From the NCBI GenBank assembly GCA_900642245.1, contig CAAAJI010000002.1:639546-659897 (forward strand): a stretch of DNA of 20,352 bases. The letters run 5' to 3'. Of this stretch, positions 18,482 through 20,352 are shown one piece after another; position 1 is the stretch's first letter; the number at the start of each line of letters is the position of its first letter. Origin of the DNA: Fragilaria radians (taxonomy: Eukaryota; Bacillariophyta; Fragilariophyceae; Fragilariales; Fragilariaceae). The translations under genes were made by a program, and so were the position numbers. Under the pieces are notes generated by a model. That model had not been told where the DNA came from, did not search any database, and saw only the letters and a list, made by a program, of their open reading frames with translations.

Positions 18482-19735
18482 ATGTTGTCGCCGAGTCCGG
18501 TACAAAGTGGTGGTGATAATGGTAACACTGCTAGCAGCAACAATGGGGGCAGAAACAGAAGAGCAAAGAAGCATGGAGTGAAGGTCGTAACAAAGTTTGA
18601 GGGTGAGTTTGCTGAGCTGAAAGGGTATGTTTATGACTGCGTTGGCCCAAACCAAGCCGACCAATACATAAAAACAACAAAGCACATAGCAAACTATTTC
18701 TCCAGTAAAACAGATAAAGCCGGAAGTTTCCAGAGTGCAATTATCAACCTCACATTGCCAACAGTGCCAACGATTGAATGCCCAAAACCAAAAGATGATG
18801 GCACGTACGACGAAATGGACAAACTTGAATACTCCAAGCAATTTGATTGGAATGAACATAAAGTGGAACTGATTGAGGAGTTGAGTCGGTCTCTCTACCC
18901 CATGGTGTGGTCACAGTGTAGTGATGCAATCAAGGAGCGCCTCAAACGTCATCCCAATTTTGACAATTTCAGTATCCTACATGATGGCATTGGACTTCTT
19001 AAGGCAATCAAGTCTATTTCCCACAATGTACTGGATATCAATTACCCAGCAGAGACAATGCATGAGGCTCTCTACAATCTGGTTGCATTCAAACAAACAA
19101 GCTATATGTCAGTGGAAACCTATCACGAACAATTCATCAATCGTTGTGATACCTACATTCTTACTGGTGGTCATAAAACTGGTAGCCCCATTATGCAACG
19201 TCTCATTGCAATGAAACACAAACTGTTGGACACAAATGACCTCCCTGATGTGACAAAACTTACCAACAACCATCAAGAAAAAGCATTTGAGCTTGATATG
19301 GCAACATTATTTCTCCGTAATGCCGACAAACATCGTTTTGGTCACTACCAAACAGCACTCAAAGACAGCTACTTGGATGGCAATAACAAATACCCAACAA
19401 CCGTATACGACGCATACACCCAACTCTTGTTTCGTAGTAAGGGTAACAATCAAACGTCGCCAGTTAATGCCAATGATAGTGTGGCGTTTGCCACCAACGG
19501 ACAACCCGAACACAACTATGTTGAACCCGAAGTAGTACTTGCAACAAATGGACGTTCTGACAATAAACCAAAACGCGGTAAGCGTCTTGGCAATGAGAGT
19601 GGGAACAATAAAGATGCTGAGAAATCCAATAATGGCAATAAGGGAAGCGACAAAGACAGCAGCGCTAACAATCGTAACAACAATGTTGACGCCTATGACC
19701 TACCTTGGCTGAAGGATCAAGAAGCTAATCCCTAA
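18482..19735 (+). CDS. gag: Intact Ty1/copia-like Gag protein without zinc knuckle or pol
   Basis: An ATG at 18482 and TAA at 19733-19735 give 417 residues. Gag forms the virus-like particle that packages retroelement RNA. The N-terminus is Gly/Asn/Ser-rich, followed by a GYVYDCVGPNQADQY segment, then MVWSQCSDAIKERLKRHPNF, and later YMSVETYHEQFINRCD, an order I know from diatom copia Gag. It shares this layout with the minus-strand Gag (compare WEQ/WSQ and the following HP motif) but is clearly a different family. The last 90 residues are Asn/Lys/Ser-rich low complexity ending DLPWLKDQEANP. There is no CCHC motif. The frame is open throughout, while everything after the stop is non-coding to the window end, so pol is absent or more than 600 bp away. 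The frame is open upstream of the ATG too, but that stretch looks untranslated. It may be a non-autonomous gag-only element or a domesticated Gag. Confidence 0.85.
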   Translation: MLSPSPVQSGGDNGNTASSNNGGRNRRAKKHGVKVVTKFEGEFAELKGYVYDCVGPNQADQYIKTTKHIANYFSSKTDKAGSFQSAIINLTLPTVPTIECPKPKDDGTYDEMDKLEYSKQFDWNEHKVELIEELSRSLYPMVWSQCSDAIKERLKRHPNFDNFSILHDGIGLLKAIKSISHNVLDINYPAETMHEALYNLVAFKQTSYMSVETYHEQFINRCDTYILTGGHKTGSPIMQRLIAMKHKLLDTNDLPDVTKLTNNHQEKAFELDMATLFLRNADKHRFGHYQTALKDSYLDGNNKYPTTVYDAYTQLLFRSKGNNQTSPVNANDSVAFATNGQPEHNYVEPEVVLATNGRSDNKPKRGKRLGNESGNNKDAEKSNNGNKGSDKDSSANNRNNNVDAYDLPWLKDQEANP

Positions 19736-20352
19736 CATAATAGGTTGTAAACAATAACAGTTTAATAATAAAATATTAAACTAGGAGATGTGTGTGTGTA
19801 CTGGTATAAGGAGATGTCCTGTACCGTTAGTGAATAGTAAATAATAGTAGAATCAAAATATTCTTATATTTACTCATCTAACTATGGGTAGTTACAAGTA
19901 AACTATCCTATTACTTACCTTCAACAAGTTTAACTATGATAAGTGATTCACTAGTTAAACTCAGTGAAGATTAAATATTGTTTATAAATGGAAAGTATCA
20001 TTATACAATCCAACACCGTATCCAATCGAGGACGGCTATAATAATGATCTATATAAAGAGATAATTAGAGAGTTACCTCTCTAATAACAAAAGAGTCTAA
20101 AGGCTAAACTAGCTTATCCTTATTGACCACCAACTTGTCCTTATGAACAAGTTGAAGAGACTTGTCTAAACAATTGGGAAGAAGCTTTAGAACAAGATCT
20201 AATTCTTCAAGAGGGTTCACGAACATCTCTTGAGAAGGGTCAAGAAGTTCTCCATGAGAGAAGTTCTAAGACTACACAAGACTAAAGATCAAAGTAATCT
20301 AAAATAGGTTATAATTTATTGTTGTGTTATTTCTATATCTCACCGTAGAGCA
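19736..20352. other. Hairpin-rich non-coding DNA behind gag, possible LTR
   Basis: No coding frame is seen. Perfect short hairpins follow one another: AGTTTAATA/TATTAAACT (19759-19782) with AATAAA (19767-19772) at its loop; AGTTTAACTA/TAGTTAAACT (19927-19961); ATTAGAGAG/CTCTCTAAT (20064-20085, 4-nt loop); and CAACTTGT/ACAAGTTG (20131-20154). A TATA-like TATATAAAG lies at 20050-20058, just before the third hairpin. A TATA box followed by structured DNA would fit a 3' LTR with its own promoter, but no matching copy was found on the other side of gag, so the LTR reading is inference. Confidence 0.45.
19759..19782 (+). terminator. Hairpin with AATAAA just after the Gag stop
   Basis: A 9-bp perfect stem (19759-19767 with 19774-19782) encloses a 6-nt loop, and AATAAA begins at the stem's last base (19767-19772). 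It lies 24 bp past the Gag stop codon. A possible polyadenylation signal for a gag transcript; AT-rich DNA makes AATAAA common, so the evidence is weak. Confidence 0.3.

Larger units (their letters stand above)
15850..19735. mobile_element. Cluster of three Ty1/copia-like retrotransposon remnants
   Basis: Three Gag sequences from clearly different elements lie within 3.9 kb: a + strand fragment (15850-16190), a - strand frameshifted Gag-protease (16195-17723) and an intact + strand Gag (18482-19735). No integrase or reverse transcriptase is present. I could not define LTR pairs, primer-binding sites or target duplications by eye. The left limit is set by the first Gag-like residue and the right limit by the last Gag codon; real element borders may extend beyond both. 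Confidence 0.75.

Overview
The window reads as nuclear DNA of a eukaryotic alga, most likely a stramenopile and probably a diatom. The reasons are: protein genes that use ATG starts and all three standard stops; one gene with four short GT-AG introns (60-85 bp) beside long single-exon genes; a PPR-methyltransferase fusion of an algal kind; and Ty1/copia-like Gag proteins whose layout, with a D-N-G-S-T protease site, resembles what I remember of diatom copia elements. The taxon is inferred from protein flavour, not from a marker gene.

Layout. Bases 1-4662 are AT-rich and almost gene-free. They hold a CpG-rich scrap with a 51-codon open frame at the left edge, a cluster of degenerate 16-18 bp repeats (294-412), a 23-bp palindrome (980-1002) and a decayed copia RNase H tail (3651-3842, + strand). 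Bases 4663-14527 are the conserved core: a PPR/TrmB-type tRNA methyltransferase fusion (+), a Ski2-type exosome helicase (-) whose stop codon lies 24 bp from that of its convergent neighbour, a 1.4-kb divergent spacer, and an EHD-family membrane-remodelling ATPase (+, five exons). A predicted secreted acidic protein of unknown function follows (14704-15249, -).

From about 15.8 kb to the right edge the DNA is retrotransposon debris: a + strand Gag fragment ending at about 16.19 kb, a - strand Gag/zinc-knuckle/protease fragment abutting it and carrying a one-base frameshift, and a head-to-head intact + strand Gag (18482-19735) with no zinc knuckle and no pol behind it, followed by over 600 bp of hairpin-rich non-coding DNA that may be an LTR.

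The three core genes belong to separate housekeeping pathways (RNA modification, cytoplasmic 3'-5' RNA decay, endocytic recycling) and do not form a known joint system. I see no CRISPR, tRNA or rRNA gene and no clear new defence or mobile system. The most interesting items are the PPR-TrmB fusion with its altered methyltransferase motif, the NPF motif in the EHD linker together with a stop created by intron 4 retention, and the gag-only element.
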